From Dactylosporangium vinaceum (lineage in GTDB: Bacteria; Actinomycetota; Actinomycetes; Mycobacteriales; Micromonosporaceae), in contig NZ_CP061913.1 of NCBI RefSeq assembly GCF_019904175.1, positions 5,952,001-6,016,000 of the forward strand: DNA of 64,000 nt. The letters run 5' to 3'. The position numbers and the translations under genes were made by a program. The notes beneath the pieces were generated by a model. The model had not been told where the DNA came from. It was given only the letters and a program-made list of their open reading frames with translations, and made no database searches. This document shows, one piece after another, positions 16,271 through 25,103 of this stretch. Numbering within the stretch: position 1 is the stretch's first letter; every line of letters begins with the position of its first letter.

Positions 16271-18316
16271 TCAACCTACGCGGCCCGGCCGCGCCGGCCA
16301 CCAGACCCGGTCGCCGAGCAGCCGCAGCGCGGCCGGCAGCACGAGGGTCCGCACGACGAACGCGTCGATGAGCACGCCGGCCGCCAGGACCACGCCCATC
16401 TGCTGCAGCTCGAGCAGGTCGACGAACACGAAGCTGACGAACACGGTGACCATCACGACGGCGGCGCTCGTCACGACGCTCGCCGAGGCCGCCGCCCCCT
16501 CGGCGACGGCCGCGGCCGCGGGCAGTCCCCGGCCCGCGGCCTCGCGGACCCGGCTCACCACGAAGAACTGGTAGTCCATCGACAGCCCGACCAGGATCAC
16601 GGCCAGGAACAGGGGCACCCGCGAGCCGATGCCCGCCCCCTGGAAGGCGAGGACCAGCACGCCGATGGCGGCCGCGGTCGACACCACGCTGAGCACGGCG
16701 CCGAGCAGGCCGAGCACCACCGACCGGAACACGAGCACGGTCATGAAGAAGGTGGCCAGCAGCAGCGCCCCGAGGACGACGGGTATCCGGTCGCGCTGGT
16801 GGGCGGGGTAGTCGGTGTAGCGGGCGACGTCGCCGGAGACCGCCCACTCGGCGCCGGGAACGCCGCCGAGGGCCGCGGGCAGGTAGCCGGCCCGCAGGTG
16901 CTCCAGTGAGGCGAGACCCTGCGGCGAGTCGTTGCGGTACGGCACCGAGAGCGTCAGCACGCTGACCCGCCCGTCGGCGGAGGTGCTGATCCGGGGCGCC
17001 CCGGCGAACAGCGGGTCGGCCTGCGCCCGGCGCGCGACCTCGTCCAGCCCGGCGCGGACCCGGCCGGCCTGGGCCGGCTCCGCCCGCACGACGACCTGAT
17101 GGGCGACGCGGAATTCGGGGAAATCGGCCAGGAGCCGGTCGCGCACCTGCATGGCGGGGACGCTGCGGGAGTACGTCTCCAGGCTGATCTCGGTGAGCCG
17201 CAGCCCGGCGATCGGGGCGGCCAGGGCGAGCAGGGCGACGGCCGCCGCGACGAGCGTGACGACCGGGCGGCGCAGCCCGATCGGCACCCGCCCCGGGCTG
17301 CGCCGCTGCCGCGCGGGCCTGACGCGGCGGCGGCCGAGCAGGACCAGCAGGGCCGGCAGGACGCTCAGCGAGCCCGCCACCGCCACCAGCGTCACCAGGA
17401 TCGTCGCCGTGGCCAGGGAGGCGAAGATGACGTCGGAGGCCAGGTACAGGGTCGCGCCGCAGACGGCGACGGCCAGCCCCGACCCGGCCACGGCCCGCCC
17501 GGACGTCGCCGCGGCCAGCTCGACGAGAGCCCGCGCATCGAGCGGCCCGCCGGCCCGGGCCCGCTCCTCCCGCTCGCGCTTGACGTAGAACAGCGAGTAG
17601 TCGACGCCCACCGCGAGCCCCATCAGGATGATGACGTTGGTGCCGACGCCCGCGTCCGGGAACACGTGCGAGGCCATCATCGCCAGCCCCGTCGACGCGG
17701 CGATCGCCGACAGCGCGAGCACCAGCGGGACGGCGGCCAGCAGCGCCGAGCCGAACACCAGCCACAGCACGACGAACGTCACCGGCAGCGCGATGCGCTC
17801 CGAGCGGGCCAGGTCCGCACCGCGCTGCGCGTTGACCCCCAGCCCGATCGACGGCGCCCCGGTCTCCTCGATGCGCAGCTGCGGGTACGCGGCCTGCACC
17901 GCCGCCGTCTGCGCCAGCAGCGGCCCGACGTGCCGGCGCCCCTCGAGCTCCGGCCCCCGCATCGTCACCCGCACCAGCAGCGCCCGCCCGTCCGCGGAGC
18001 GCACCGCCGGGGCCACGCCCGCCACCTCGGGCAGCGCCGCCATCCGCGCCGCGACGTCGCCCGCCGCCGCATCCTGGCCGGCCGCCGCCCCGGTGATCAG
18101 CACCAGCTCCTCCGGCGCCCGCTGCAGGCCGCCCTCGGCCGCCATGGCCTCGGCCCGCCCCGCCTCGCCGACCCGGTAGTCGGCCCCGTCCGCGTCCCGC
18201 GGGCCGATCGCGAGCCCGGCCCCGAGGGACGCCGCCACGAACGCCAGCCACAGCCCGACGGCCCGCCACGGGTGCCCCGCACTCCACCGCGCCGCCCGCA
18301 CGGTCATCGCACTCAT
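16271..18316 (-). CDS. MMPL family RND transporter
   Basis: 681 residues, with two repeats each containing one helix, a large extracytoplasmic loop and five helices. Both proton-relay Asp-Tyr pairs of the family are present: GLAVGVDYSLFYVKRERE in the first half and VGLSMDYQFFVVSRVRE in the second. The extracytoplasmic domains (about 45-170 and 370-510) are of MmpL type. MMPL proteins export lipids, siderophores or polyketide-type products to the envelope; the length matches short actinomycete members rather than mycobacterial MmpL3. The ATG at 18316 gives MSAMTVRAARWSAGHPWRAV, the typical N-terminus. It is the first gene of the operon with two-component pair 3. Confidence 0.92.
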   Translation of the reverse strand: MSAMTVRAARWSAGHPWRAVGLWLAFVAASLGAGLAIGPRDADGADYRVGEAGRAEAMAAEGGLQRAPEELVLITGAAAGQDAAAGDVAARMAALPEVAGVAPAVRSADGRALLVRVTMRGPELEGRRHVGPLLAQTAAVQAAYPQLRIEETGAPSIGLGVNAQRGADLARSERIALPVTFVVLWLVFGSALLAAVPLVLALSAIAASTGLAMMASHVFPDAGVGTNVIILMGLAVGVDYSLFYVKREREERARAGGPLDARALVELAAATSGRAVAGSGLAVAVCGATLYLASDVIFASLATATILVTLVAVAGSLSVLPALLVLLGRRRVRPARQRRSPGRVPIGLRRPVVTLVAAAVALLALAAPIAGLRLTEISLETYSRSVPAMQVRDRLLADFPEFRVAHQVVVRAEPAQAGRVRAGLDEVARRAQADPLFAGAPRISTSADGRVSVLTLSVPYRNDSPQGLASLEHLRAGYLPAALGGVPGAEWAVSGDVARYTDYPAHQRDRIPVVLGALLLATFFMTVLVFRSVVLGLLGAVLSVVSTAAAIGVLVLAFQGAGIGSRVPLFLAVILVGLSMDYQFFVVSRVREAAGRGLPAAAAVAEGAAASASVVTSAAVVMVTVFVSFVFVDLLELQQMGVVLAAGVLIDAFVVRTLVLPAALRLLGDRVWWPARPGRVG

Positions 18317-18414
18317 GCCGTCGAGCCTCCCGGACGACCCCGGGCGAGCATGAGCATCGTACGGTGGGACCGTCTGTCCACCGGTCGGCGGACCCGAGCA
18401 CTGGGGGTGGCCCG

Positions 18415-19089
18415 ATGCCGGCGCCGCCCTGGTACTGGACCCACGACGCCGGACCCGAGCACGTCGCGCGACCCGAGCCGGCGCCGTGGCGCGTCGCGCG
18501 TGTGGCCGCCTACGGCCCCGCCGACCGGCGCCGGTTCGCGACGCTCGTCCACGGCGACCCCGGCCCGGCGCGCACCGTGCACCCGGACCTGACGGCCGCG
18601 GACCTCACGGCGCGCGCCGACGCGGTGGCGGTCAGCGTCAGCGGCGGGCGCTTCACGGTCGTCGCCGAGCCGGGCCGGGCGGTGCCGTCCCGGGCACTCG
18701 CCGGGGCCTCGGCCGCGCAGATCCGGGAGCGGCTGGCGGCGGGCGAGCGGCTGCTCGACGTCGACGCCTACGCCACGGCGGACGGGACCCGCTACGCGGC
18801 AGTGCTCGCCGCCGACGGCCCCGGCACGCACTTCTTCGGCGACCTCACCCTCCGCGAACTGCGGCGCGGCCTGCGCCGGGCCGGGGTGCGCCCGGTGCGG
18901 CTGCGGGCCTACGCGTGGGGCGCACTGTTCGCCGCCGCCGCCGGCGAGCTGCCGGCCGGCCGGTGGTACACCGGGCTGAGCGCGGACCAGGTCGGGCGGC
19001 GGCTGGACCGGCGCGGCGCCTGGCCGGTGGACCTCGACGCCGAGAGCACGCCGGCCGGCATCCGCTACGCGCTCGTCATGCAGTCCTGA
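18415..19089 (+). CDS. Tandem-repeat protein resembling the polyglycine hydrolase-like repeat (BTRD1)
   Basis: 224 residues without a signal peptide. From about residue 25 it consists of four repeats of 35-45 residues. Each has a helix with two spaced Leu/Arg positions followed by two strands. The repeat starts and ends are visible as LTAADLTARADAV, ASAAQIRERLAAGERLLDVDAYATADGTRYAAV, LTLRELRRGLRRAGVRP and LSADQVGRRLDRRGAWPVDLD, the last ending GIRYALVMQ. This matches the pattern of the Pfam repeat often annotated as polyglycine hydrolase-like, structural repeat. Its biochemical role is unknown. The ATG at 18415 has a strong GGGGGTGG ribosome binding site. The 3' end overlaps the convergent PBP-deacetylase gene by 25 bases. 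Confidence 0.65.
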   Translation: MPAPPWYWTHDAGPEHVARPEPAPWRVARVAAYGPADRRRFATLVHGDPGPARTVHPDLTAADLTARADAVAVSVSGGRFTVVAEPGRAVPSRALAGASAAQIRERLAAGERLLDVDAYATADGTRYAAVLAADGPGTHFFGDLTLRELRRGLRRAGVRPVRLRAYAWGALFAAAAGELPAGRWYTGLSADQVGRRLDRRGAWPVDLDAESTPAGIRYALVMQS

Positions 19090-21881
19090 TCCGCGTCGGG
19101 CGCGCACTCGCCCGCGGGCCCGGCGGCCTCGCTCGCCGGCCCGTCGGACGGTTCGGTGCCCGGCTCCGGCGGCTCGCCCGGCGTCTCGCCCGGCGTCGCG
19201 GACGGCGACGGCGTGGCGGACGGTGACGCGGTGGCGGACGGCGGCGCGGTGGCGGGGGTCAGCGACTCGGGCACGGCGCTCGCGGACGGTGCGGCGGCCG
19301 GCGGGCCGGACGGCGGGGCCGGCGGTGCGGGCGGCACCGTGACCGCCGGCCGGTCGAAGGACCAGCCCATGGCCAGGAGCCGGGGGATGAGCACGCGCAG
19401 CGCCGCGATCGTCTGCGTGCGATCGCCGCCGCCGTCGTGGACGAGCACGACGGCGCCCGGGGTGAGCTGGCGCAGCACCGCGGCGACGATCGCCTCCGGG
19501 CCCGGGAGTGTCCAGTCGCCCGGGTCGACGGTCCAACCCAGCGGCGTGTGGTGCAGGTCGGCGGCGACCTTCGGGGTCGGGCCCCAGTCGCCGTACGGCG
19601 CCCGGAAGTAGGTGACTGTCGTGCCGGGCGCGGCCGCCTCGATCGCGGCGTCCGTCGCGACGATGTCGGCCCGGGCCTGCTCCGCCGGGGCGTGGCCGAG
19701 CGCGTCATGGTGGGCTGAGTGGTTGCACACGGCGTGCCCGGCGGCGACGATACGGCGCAGCTGCTGCGGGTTCGCGGCGACGTTGTCACCGACAACGCAG
19801 AACGTCGCGGTGACGTGGTACTGCGCGAGCACGTCGAGGACGGTCCGGGTGTACTGCGACGGGCCGTCGTCGAACGTGAGCGCCAGGGTGCGGCCGGCGT
19901 GGGCGGTGCGCACGACGATCGGCCCGGCCGCCGCCGCGGCGGCGCGGCCCAGGGAGTCCGGATCGCCGGTTCGCCCGGCGTCGCCGGTGTCGATGCGCCC
20001 GACGTGTGCGGCGGGCGGGAACGCGGCCGGGGGCTGATCCTGCAGGGCGGTGCCGAGGAAGTCGCGCCACAGCTGCGCCGGCAGCGTGCCGCCCTCGACC
20101 GGATGGCCGTCGGCGTCGAGGATCGGCCCGGGCACGAGCCGGCCGAACCACACGGCCACCGCGAGCTGCGGGGTGTAGCCGGCCATCCAGGCGTCCTGGT
20201 TGTCGTGCGTGTTGCCCCACTGCTGGCTGCCGGTCTTGCCGGCGGCGGGGCGCGCCGGGCCGAGGCCGCGCCGGTCGACGACCGCGTGCAGCACCGCCGA
20301 GACGTCGGCGGCGATGCGCTCGTCGAGGACCCGGACCGGCTGCGGCCGGGCCGCCCACACCGTCCGCCCGCCGGTGCTCGCCGACTCCACGAAGTGCCGG
20401 TCCTGGCGCACACCGCCCGCGGCGAACGTCGCGTAGACGGTGGCCAGGTCGGCCGGCGACACCGGGTAGCGGCCGATGGCGATGTCCGCCCGGGTGCGCC
20501 CGGGCCGCGGCTCACCCGGGCGGTCGACGAGCGCGGTCCGGCCGCCGTACGCCGCCGGCACACCGAGGTCCAGCGCCGTGGCCCGGACCCGGTCCGCCCC
20601 GATCTGCTGGGCCAGGGCGTAGAACGGCGTGTTGAGGCCGCGGACCATCGCCTCCTGCAGATTGCAGTCGGGGCACTGCTCGCCGTCGCGGTTGGCCAGC
20701 GGCACCCCGCCGCGGTCGGCGAACAGCCGCGGCGAACGCCCGTCCCACCGCGACAGGTAGCCGATGCCGTTGCGCAGGCCGGCCGCGAGGGCGACCGGCG
20801 CGAACGTGGCGGCCGGCGGGTGCGGCGCGGCCGCGTCGTCGAAGTAGCCGCGACCCTTGTCGCCGCCGTAGTACGCGCGCACCCCGCCGGTGCCCGGATC
20901 GACCGCGACGAGCGCCGCCCGCAGGCCGCCGGGCTGACCGGCGAGCGCGGCCCCGGCCAGCCGCAGCGCCGCCGCCTGCGCCCGCGGGTCCAGGGTGGTG
21001 GTGACCGCGAGCCCGCCGGCGTACAGCTGCTGCGACGTCACGCCGTGCGCGGCGAGCTCGCGCTCGACCTGCTCGACGACCAGCCCGCCGGGGTCGGCGC
21101 CGCCGGGGCGGGGGCGCGCGGCCGGATACTCGCCGGGCCGGTCGAGCCAGTGCCGTTCCCGCATCGACGCGATGATCCAGTCCCACCGCTCGCGGGCGGG
21201 GCCGGGGTTGACGGCGGGGTCGAAGTACGAGGGGTCCTTCACGACCGCGGCGAGCACTGCACCCTGCTCGGCGCTCAGCTGCTGCACGGGCACCCCGAAG
21301 TAGGCGTCGGCCGCCGCCGCGACGCCGTAGGCTCCGCGGCCGAAGTAGATGGTGTTGAGGTACCGGCGAAGGATCTCGTCCTTGGAGAGGCGCCGCTCCA
21401 GCTTCATGGCCATCGCGAACTCGGTGACCTTGCGCCGGATGCTCACCTGCCGGGTCAGGTAGGCGTTGCGGACGTACTGCTGCGTGATCGTCGAGGCGCC
21501 CTGGTGGCCGCCCCGCGCGTCCGCGGCACCGGCCCGCACGACGCCGCGGACGGAGATGCCCCAGTGGTCGTAGAAGTCGCGGTCCTCGGCGGCCAGCACG
21601 GCCCGGCGCACCCCGAGCGGGATCTCGCCGAGCGCGACGTCCGTGTGCCCGCCGACGCCGGCCCGGGCGAGCACGGTCCGGCCGTCGCGGTAGTAGAGCA
21701 CCGACGCCCTCGGCGCGTCCGCGGTGACCGGCAGGTCGACGGCGGCCACCAGGACCTCGACGGCGGCGCCGGTGAGCTGGACCGACACGATGAGCATCAG
21801 CAGCAGCCGGTGCACGGCGGTCAGTCGGCGCCGGGCGGGCCAGGCGGCGCGGCGGAGCTTCTCGTCACTGTTGGCATCCAT
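19065..21881 (-). CDS. Class A penicillin-binding protein (GT51, degenerate transpeptidase) fused to NodB polysaccharide deacetylase
   Basis: 938 residues in one open frame. A membrane anchor (about 25-48) precedes an intact GT51 peptidoglycan glycosyltransferase (about 75-250) with catalytic Glu99 in AAEDRDFYDHWG, GASTITQQYVRN and RRKVTEFAMAMKLERRLSK. The transpeptidase-like domain (about 285-615) is degenerate: the SxxK tetrad PGSTFKP reads PAATFAP (A358, A361), SxN reads GLN (G415), and only KTG (549-551) remains. A NodB deacetylase follows (about 655-845) with all motifs: TFDDGP (669-674), HSAHH (721-725), RAPY (760-763), VDPGDW (785-790) and VHDGGG (814-819). A Pro/Ser/Thr-rich tail ends in two Cys. 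It probably polymerises glycan strands and removes N-acetyl groups. Start at 21881 chosen to precede the anchor; ATG at 21920 is possible. Confidence 0.9.
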   Translation of the reverse strand: MDANSDEKLRRAAWPARRRLTAVHRLLLMLIVSVQLTGAAVEVLVAAVDLPVTADAPRASVLYYRDGRTVLARAGVGGHTDVALGEIPLGVRRAVLAAEDRDFYDHWGISVRGVVRAGAADARGGHQGASTITQQYVRNAYLTRQVSIRRKVTEFAMAMKLERRLSKDEILRRYLNTIYFGRGAYGVAAAADAYFGVPVQQLSAEQGAVLAAVVKDPSYFDPAVNPGPARERWDWIIASMRERHWLDRPGEYPAARPRPGGADPGGLVVEQVERELAAHGVTSQQLYAGGLAVTTTLDPRAQAAALRLAGAALAGQPGGLRAALVAVDPGTGGVRAYYGGDKGRGYFDDAAAPHPPAATFAPVALAAGLRNGIGYLSRWDGRSPRLFADRGGVPLANRDGEQCPDCNLQEAMVRGLNTPFYALAQQIGADRVRATALDLGVPAAYGGRTALVDRPGEPRPGRTRADIAIGRYPVSPADLATVYATFAAGGVRQDRHFVESASTGGRTVWAARPQPVRVLDERIAADVSAVLHAVVDRRGLGPARPAAGKTGSQQWGNTHDNQDAWMAGYTPQLAVAVWFGRLVPGPILDADGHPVEGGTLPAQLWRDFLGTALQDQPPAAFPPAAHVGRIDTGDAGRTGDPDSLGRAAAAAAGPIVVRTAHAGRTLALTFDDGPSQYTRTVLDVLAQYHVTATFCVVGDNVAANPQQLRRIVAAGHAVCNHSAHHDALGHAPAEQARADIVATDAAIEAAAPGTTVTYFRAPYGDWGPTPKVAADLHHTPLGWTVDPGDWTLPGPEAIVAAVLRQLTPGAVVLVHDGGGDRTQTIAALRVLIPRLLAMGWSFDRPAVTVPPAPPAPPSGPPAAAPSASAVPESLTPATAPPSATASPSATPSPSATPGETPGEPPEPGTEPSDGPASEAAGPAGECAPDADQDCMTSA

Positions 21882-21969
21882 GACCCGACCCACTGTTGCG
21901 GGATGGCAGCCGGAGTGCATCGGGCGAGCGACGTACCGCCTGGCGGGTCGGCCGGGTGGTCGGGTTCGC

Positions 21970-22000
21970 TTGACAATAGGCAGGTAAAAACCTGCATAAT
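21970..22000 (+). promoter_or_regulatory. Promoter and palindromic operator of the ArsR-type gene
   Basis: A perfect -35 TTGACA (21970-21975) is followed by a 19-base spacer and the -10 CATAAT (21995-22000). The spacer holds a perfect inverted repeat, GCAGGT and ACCTGC separated by AAAA (21980-21995). The GTG start at 22007 begins seven bases after the -10, where transcription itself should start, so the mRNA is probably leaderless. The operator position fits autorepression by the encoded ArsR domain. Confidence 0.65.
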
Positions 22001-22006
22001 GGTGCT

Positions 22007-22789
22007 GTGAGTGACATGGAGCCGGTGTTCAAGGCGCTCGCCGACCGGACTCGGCGGGACCTGCTCGATCGGCTCCGGGAGCGCAACGGGCAGACGCTGC
22101 GGGAGCTGTGCGAGGACCTGGAGATGGCGCGGCAGTCGGCCACGCAGCATCTGGACGTGCTGGTGCGGGCCAACCTCGTGACTGTTGTGCGGCGGGGGCG
22201 GGAGCGGCTGCACTACCTGAACCCGGCGCCCATCCACGAGATCGAGCAGCGGTGGATCGCCGGGTTCGAGCAGCCGCGCCTGCAGGCCTTGAACGCCATC
22301 AAACGACAAGCTGAGGAGTACGCCATGGCGGAGACCATCCCGACGTACGTGTACGTCACCTACATCCACGCCAGTGCCGAGCAGGTGTGGAGGGCGCTCA
22401 CCGACGCCGACCTCACCGCGCGGTACTGGGGCAACGCGAACGTGTCCGACTGGCAGGCGGGCTCCGCGTGGGAGCACCGCCGGACCGACGGCTCCGGCCA
22501 GGTCGTCGTGCGCGGCACGGTGCTCGAGACCGACCCGCCGCACCGGCTGGTGGTGACGTTCGAGGACTCGCCGGACGAGGTGCGGGAGCCGTCGACGGTG
22601 ACGTACCTGATCGAGGCGCACCAGGAGATCGTCCGGCTGACGGTGACGCACGAGCGGCTGCCCAACGCCGACATGTACCGCGGCATCGCGCAGGGCTGGC
22701 CGGCCGTGCTGGCCAACCTCAAGTCGCTGCTGGAGACCGGGGCCGTGCTGCCGCAGTCGCCGTGGGAGATGAGCCCCGCGCATGTCTGA
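22007..22789 (+). CDS. ArsR-type repressor fused to an SRPBCC (AHSA1-like) domain
   Basis: 260 residues. The first 95 form an ArsR/SmtB winged helix (VFKALADRTRRDLLDRLRE, then ARQSATQHLDVLVRANLV and the wing RRGRERLHYLNP). No metal-binding Cys pair is present in the recognition helix, so it is probably a metal-independent repressor. Residues from about 110 form an SRPBCC/START-like ligand pocket (VYVTYIHASAEQVWRALTDADLTARYWG, then SPDEVREPSTVTYLIE). Fusion of the two suggests a one-protein sensor in which a hydrophobic ligand in the pocket relieves repression. It overlaps the downstream DinB-like gene by 8 bases. The GTG at 22007 has no ribosome binding site and sits at the predicted transcription start. 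Confidence 0.88.
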   Translation: MSDMEPVFKALADRTRRDLLDRLRERNGQTLRELCEDLEMARQSATQHLDVLVRANLVTVVRRGRERLHYLNPAPIHEIEQRWIAGFEQPRLQALNAIKRQAEEYAMAETIPTYVYVTYIHASAEQVWRALTDADLTARYWGNANVSDWQAGSAWEHRRTDGSGQVVVRGTVLETDPPHRLVVTFEDSPDEVREPSTVTYLIEAHQEIVRLTVTHERLPNADMYRGIAQGWPAVLANLKSLLETGAVLPQSPWEMSPAHV

Positions 22790-23213
22790 GGAGCTGCGCA
22801 AGGCCTACGCGGCGCTGCTCGGCGCGACCCCGCGGCCCGCGCCGCCGCCGGGGGAGTGGAGCACGCGGCAGATTCTGGCCCACGTGTCGCTGCTGACGGC
22901 GGCGACCATCACCCTGGTGGCGTCGGCCGCCTCGGGGGCGATCGGCACGTACGACAACCGGCTCGCCCAGGACCCGTGGACGCTCGACCGGGTCGCGCGG
23001 CTGGCCGGGGACGGGCTGCGGGAGCGCATCCGGGCGCAGGGGGAGGCGCTGTGCCTGCTCGCCGGGCAGCTCAGCGAGGAGGAGCTGGCACTGGCGGTAC
23101 CCTCGCTGCTGCTGTCCAATGGCGAATGCGTCGTCGATGCGCCCCTGACGGTGCGTGACATCCTGGCCGGGCTGGCCGCCGCCGAGCTTCCCGGGCACAC
23201 CGCCCAGCTCTAG
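22782..23213 (+). CDS. DinB/MDMPI-like four-helix protein
   Basis: 143 residues. The N-terminal motif GEWSTRQILAHVSLL and the C-terminal VRDILAGLAAAELPGHTAQL match the DinB/mycothiol-dependent isomerase four-helix fold. Its metal ligands in active members are three His; here the His of ILAHV and the His of PGHTAQL are visible, and the middle one is not obvious. It may therefore bind thiols or lack activity. It overlaps the upstream ArsR-SRPBCC gene by 8 bases, so it is the probable target of that autoregulated operon. Its 3' end overlaps the convergent lipoprotein gene by 4 bases at a CTAG. Confidence 0.7.
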   Translation: MSEELRKAYAALLGATPRPAPPPGEWSTRQILAHVSLLTAATITLVASAASGAIGTYDNRLAQDPWTLDRVARLAGDGLRERIRAQGEALCLLAGQLSEEELALAVPSLLLSNGECVVDAPLTVRDILAGLAAAELPGHTAQL

Positions 23214-23491
23214 GAGGGCACGATGGCGCCGTGCTCGTCGACGACCTTGTCCTGCCAGTAGCGGTACCACTCGTCGTCGAGGTAGACGGGCTCCTGCCCG
23301 GCCGGGTAGCGCACGTAGCCGGCCGGGGGCTCCTGGCCCTTCGTCACGCAGGCAGCGCCTGTCCGATTCCCGACCGCCTTGACCGGGTACTCCTGCGACC
23401 GGCACACGCGCTCGCGCATGTCACACGCGCTGACCGGGCCCACCAGGAGCACGAGGAGCGCCACCGCTGAGCGGATGCGGACGAGTCCCAT
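23210..23491 (-). CDS. SCO0607-like small lipoprotein
   Basis: 93 residues. A short signal peptide ends in the lipobox VSAC, so the mature protein is lipid-anchored outside the membrane. The mature part has Cys residues at CRSQEYPVKAVGNRTGAACV and the conserved EPPAGYVRYPAGQEPVYLDDEWYRYW pattern that I associate with the SCO0607 lipoprotein family of actinomycetes (from memory, not searched). Function unknown. I chose the ATG at 23491, which gives MGLVRIRSAVALLV; an upstream in-frame start at 23509 is less likely because it would lengthen the n-region. Confidence 0.72.
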   Translation of the reverse strand: MGLVRIRSAVALLVLLVGPVSACDMRERVCRSQEYPVKAVGNRTGAACVTKGQEPPAGYVRYPAGQEPVYLDDEWYRYWQDKVVDEHGAIVPS

Positions 23492-23510
23492 CCCACTATG
23501 GTGTACCACG

Positions 23511-25103
23511 ATGGCGCTGAATGACCGGCTGCGCGACGCCCTGCGCGATCCGAACCCCGTGGTGCGGCTGGAGGCGGCGCGTGCGGCCGCCGGCTCCGGC
23601 GATCACCGGCTGGTCGAGCCCCTGCTCGAGGTGGCCCTGCGTGACACCGCCGAGGTGCGCGTGCCCAGTGGGCTGGGCGAGACCTACGAGCACGTCGGCG
23701 ACGCGGCCGCGGTCGCCCTCGGGGAGATCCTGAGCCGCCGGTCCGGGATCGACACCCGGGTCGCGTTGGCGGCCGAGGACCTGCACTGCGACGACGACCG
23801 GGTCGCCACGCTGCTGTATTACCTCGGGCCGCGCTACGAGCCGCTGCGCCAGCGCCTCGAGCACCACGAGCAGCCCCGCCTGCGCCTGCGCGCGGCCCGG
23901 GCGGTGCTGTCGATCAACCGGACGGCCGCGTTCGCCGCCCGGCTGCTCGACGACCCGTCGCCGCTGGTCCGGCTGGAGGGGCTGCAGGTCCCGGCCCACC
24001 TGCGCGACGATGCGGCCGGCCTGCGCCTCATGCGCATCGACCCGGACCCGCGGGTGCGGGCCGAGGCGGCAATGCTGCTGCGGTTCACGGCGACAGGCGT
24101 CGAGCCGTTCGCGGCCGCGGCCCGCACCGAGCCCGACCCGGCCGTCCGGACCGCGCTCGTGGCCTGCCTGGCCCACCGGCGCCGCGACCCGCAGGCGGTC
24201 AGGGCCATCGCCGGGCTGCTCGGCGACCCCGTTGCCCAGGTCCGGCGGGCCGCCGCGGAGGCGCTGCGCGACGCCACCGACCCGGTCGCGGGGGCGGCGA
24301 TCGGGCTGCGGGTCCTGGCCGAGCCCGACGACGACGTCCTGGGCGCGCTGCTGCGATACCGCAGCCTGCTCGCCGACGCGCCCGAGCTGCGGCCGGTCAT
24401 CGAGCGGCTGCACCGGTACGCCAACTTCGACGACGATCGCCGCACGCTCGGCGCGCTCCTGGCCGCCCGCCACACCGAGACCCGCCCGCCGCGGTACACC
24501 GCCGACGGCCGGTTCCTGCGGGCCGTGCTGCGCCAGGCCGCTGACGCGCTCGGCTCCGGGACGCTGGCGGACTGGCTCGACGACCCCGGCCGGCCGGTCC
24601 CGGTCGGCCCACCGGAGCTCGACGAGTGCGTGCAGGCGTGGACGGCGATGGACGTCGAGCGGGCGCTGAACGCGGCCGAGAACGCCGCCTACGCCGTCGC
24701 GCTCGACGACCCGGCCCACGCCGCGCCCGACCCGGTCCGCGGGCCGACCACCGCCGCCCGGCGCGCACTGCAGCTCACCCGGGTCGCCCACACCCTGACC
24801 GCGCGGCTGCTGGCCGCCGGGGCCGAGCCGCCGCCGGCCGCCCCGCTGCAGCGGCTGCTGCTGCCGGGTGAGGACTCGATCGAGGCGCTGCGCTCGGTGC
24901 TGTCCGTCGACGAGTGCCGCCGGGCCCGCAACGTGACGTGGCTGCGGCTGCTGATGCGCCCGGCCGACGAGGCGTGGTACCTGGAGACGCTGCGGGCCGC
25001 CCATCCGACCTCGCCGCCCAAGGAGGACGGCGAAGTGAGCGAGTGGCACCTCAACCTGGCCGTGACCGCGGCCGAGGGCCGCCGCACCACCGGCTATCGC
25101 TGA
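23511..25103 (+). CDS. HEAT-repeat protein
   Basis: 530 residues, cytoplasmic. The first 330 or so are a run of HEAT-like helical hairpins, for example LRDPNPVVRLEAARAAAGSG, LLDDPSPLVRLEGLQVPAHL, DPDPRVRAEAAMLLRF and LLGDPVAQVRRAAAEALRD. The remainder is helical without a recognisable enzyme motif. Such solenoids act as protein-protein scaffolds; no ligand is evident. The ATG at 23511 follows a TATGGT box by 8 bases and no ribosome binding site is visible. It diverges from the lipoprotein gene with only 19 bases between the start codons, so their promoters overlap. Confidence 0.8.
   Translation: MALNDRLRDALRDPNPVVRLEAARAAAGSGDHRLVEPLLEVALRDTAEVRVPSGLGETYEHVGDAAAVALGEILSRRSGIDTRVALAAEDLHCDDDRVATLLYYLGPRYEPLRQRLEHHEQPRLRLRAARAVLSINRTAAFAARLLDDPSPLVRLEGLQVPAHLRDDAAGLRLMRIDPDPRVRAEAAMLLRFTATGVEPFAAAARTEPDPAVRTALVACLAHRRRDPQAVRAIAGLLGDPVAQVRRAAAEALRDATDPVAGAAIGLRVLAEPDDDVLGALLRYRSLLADAPELRPVIERLHRYANFDDDRRTLGALLAARHTETRPPRYTADGRFLRAVLRQAADALGSGTLADWLDDPGRPVPVGPPELDECVQAWTAMDVERALNAAENAAYAVALDDPAHAAPDPVRGPTTAARRALQLTRVAHTLTARLLAAGAEPPPAAPLQRLLLPGEDSIEALRSVLSVDECRRARNVTWLRLLMRPADEAWYLETLRAAHPTSPPKEDGEVSEWHLNLAVTAAEGRRTTGYR

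Noticed and set aside
19150..19330. Imperfect GGACGG-type repeats as a mobile or minisatellite element
   Set aside because: They encode the Pro/Ser/Thr/Ala-rich tail of the PBP-deacetylase and are explained by its amino-acid composition.
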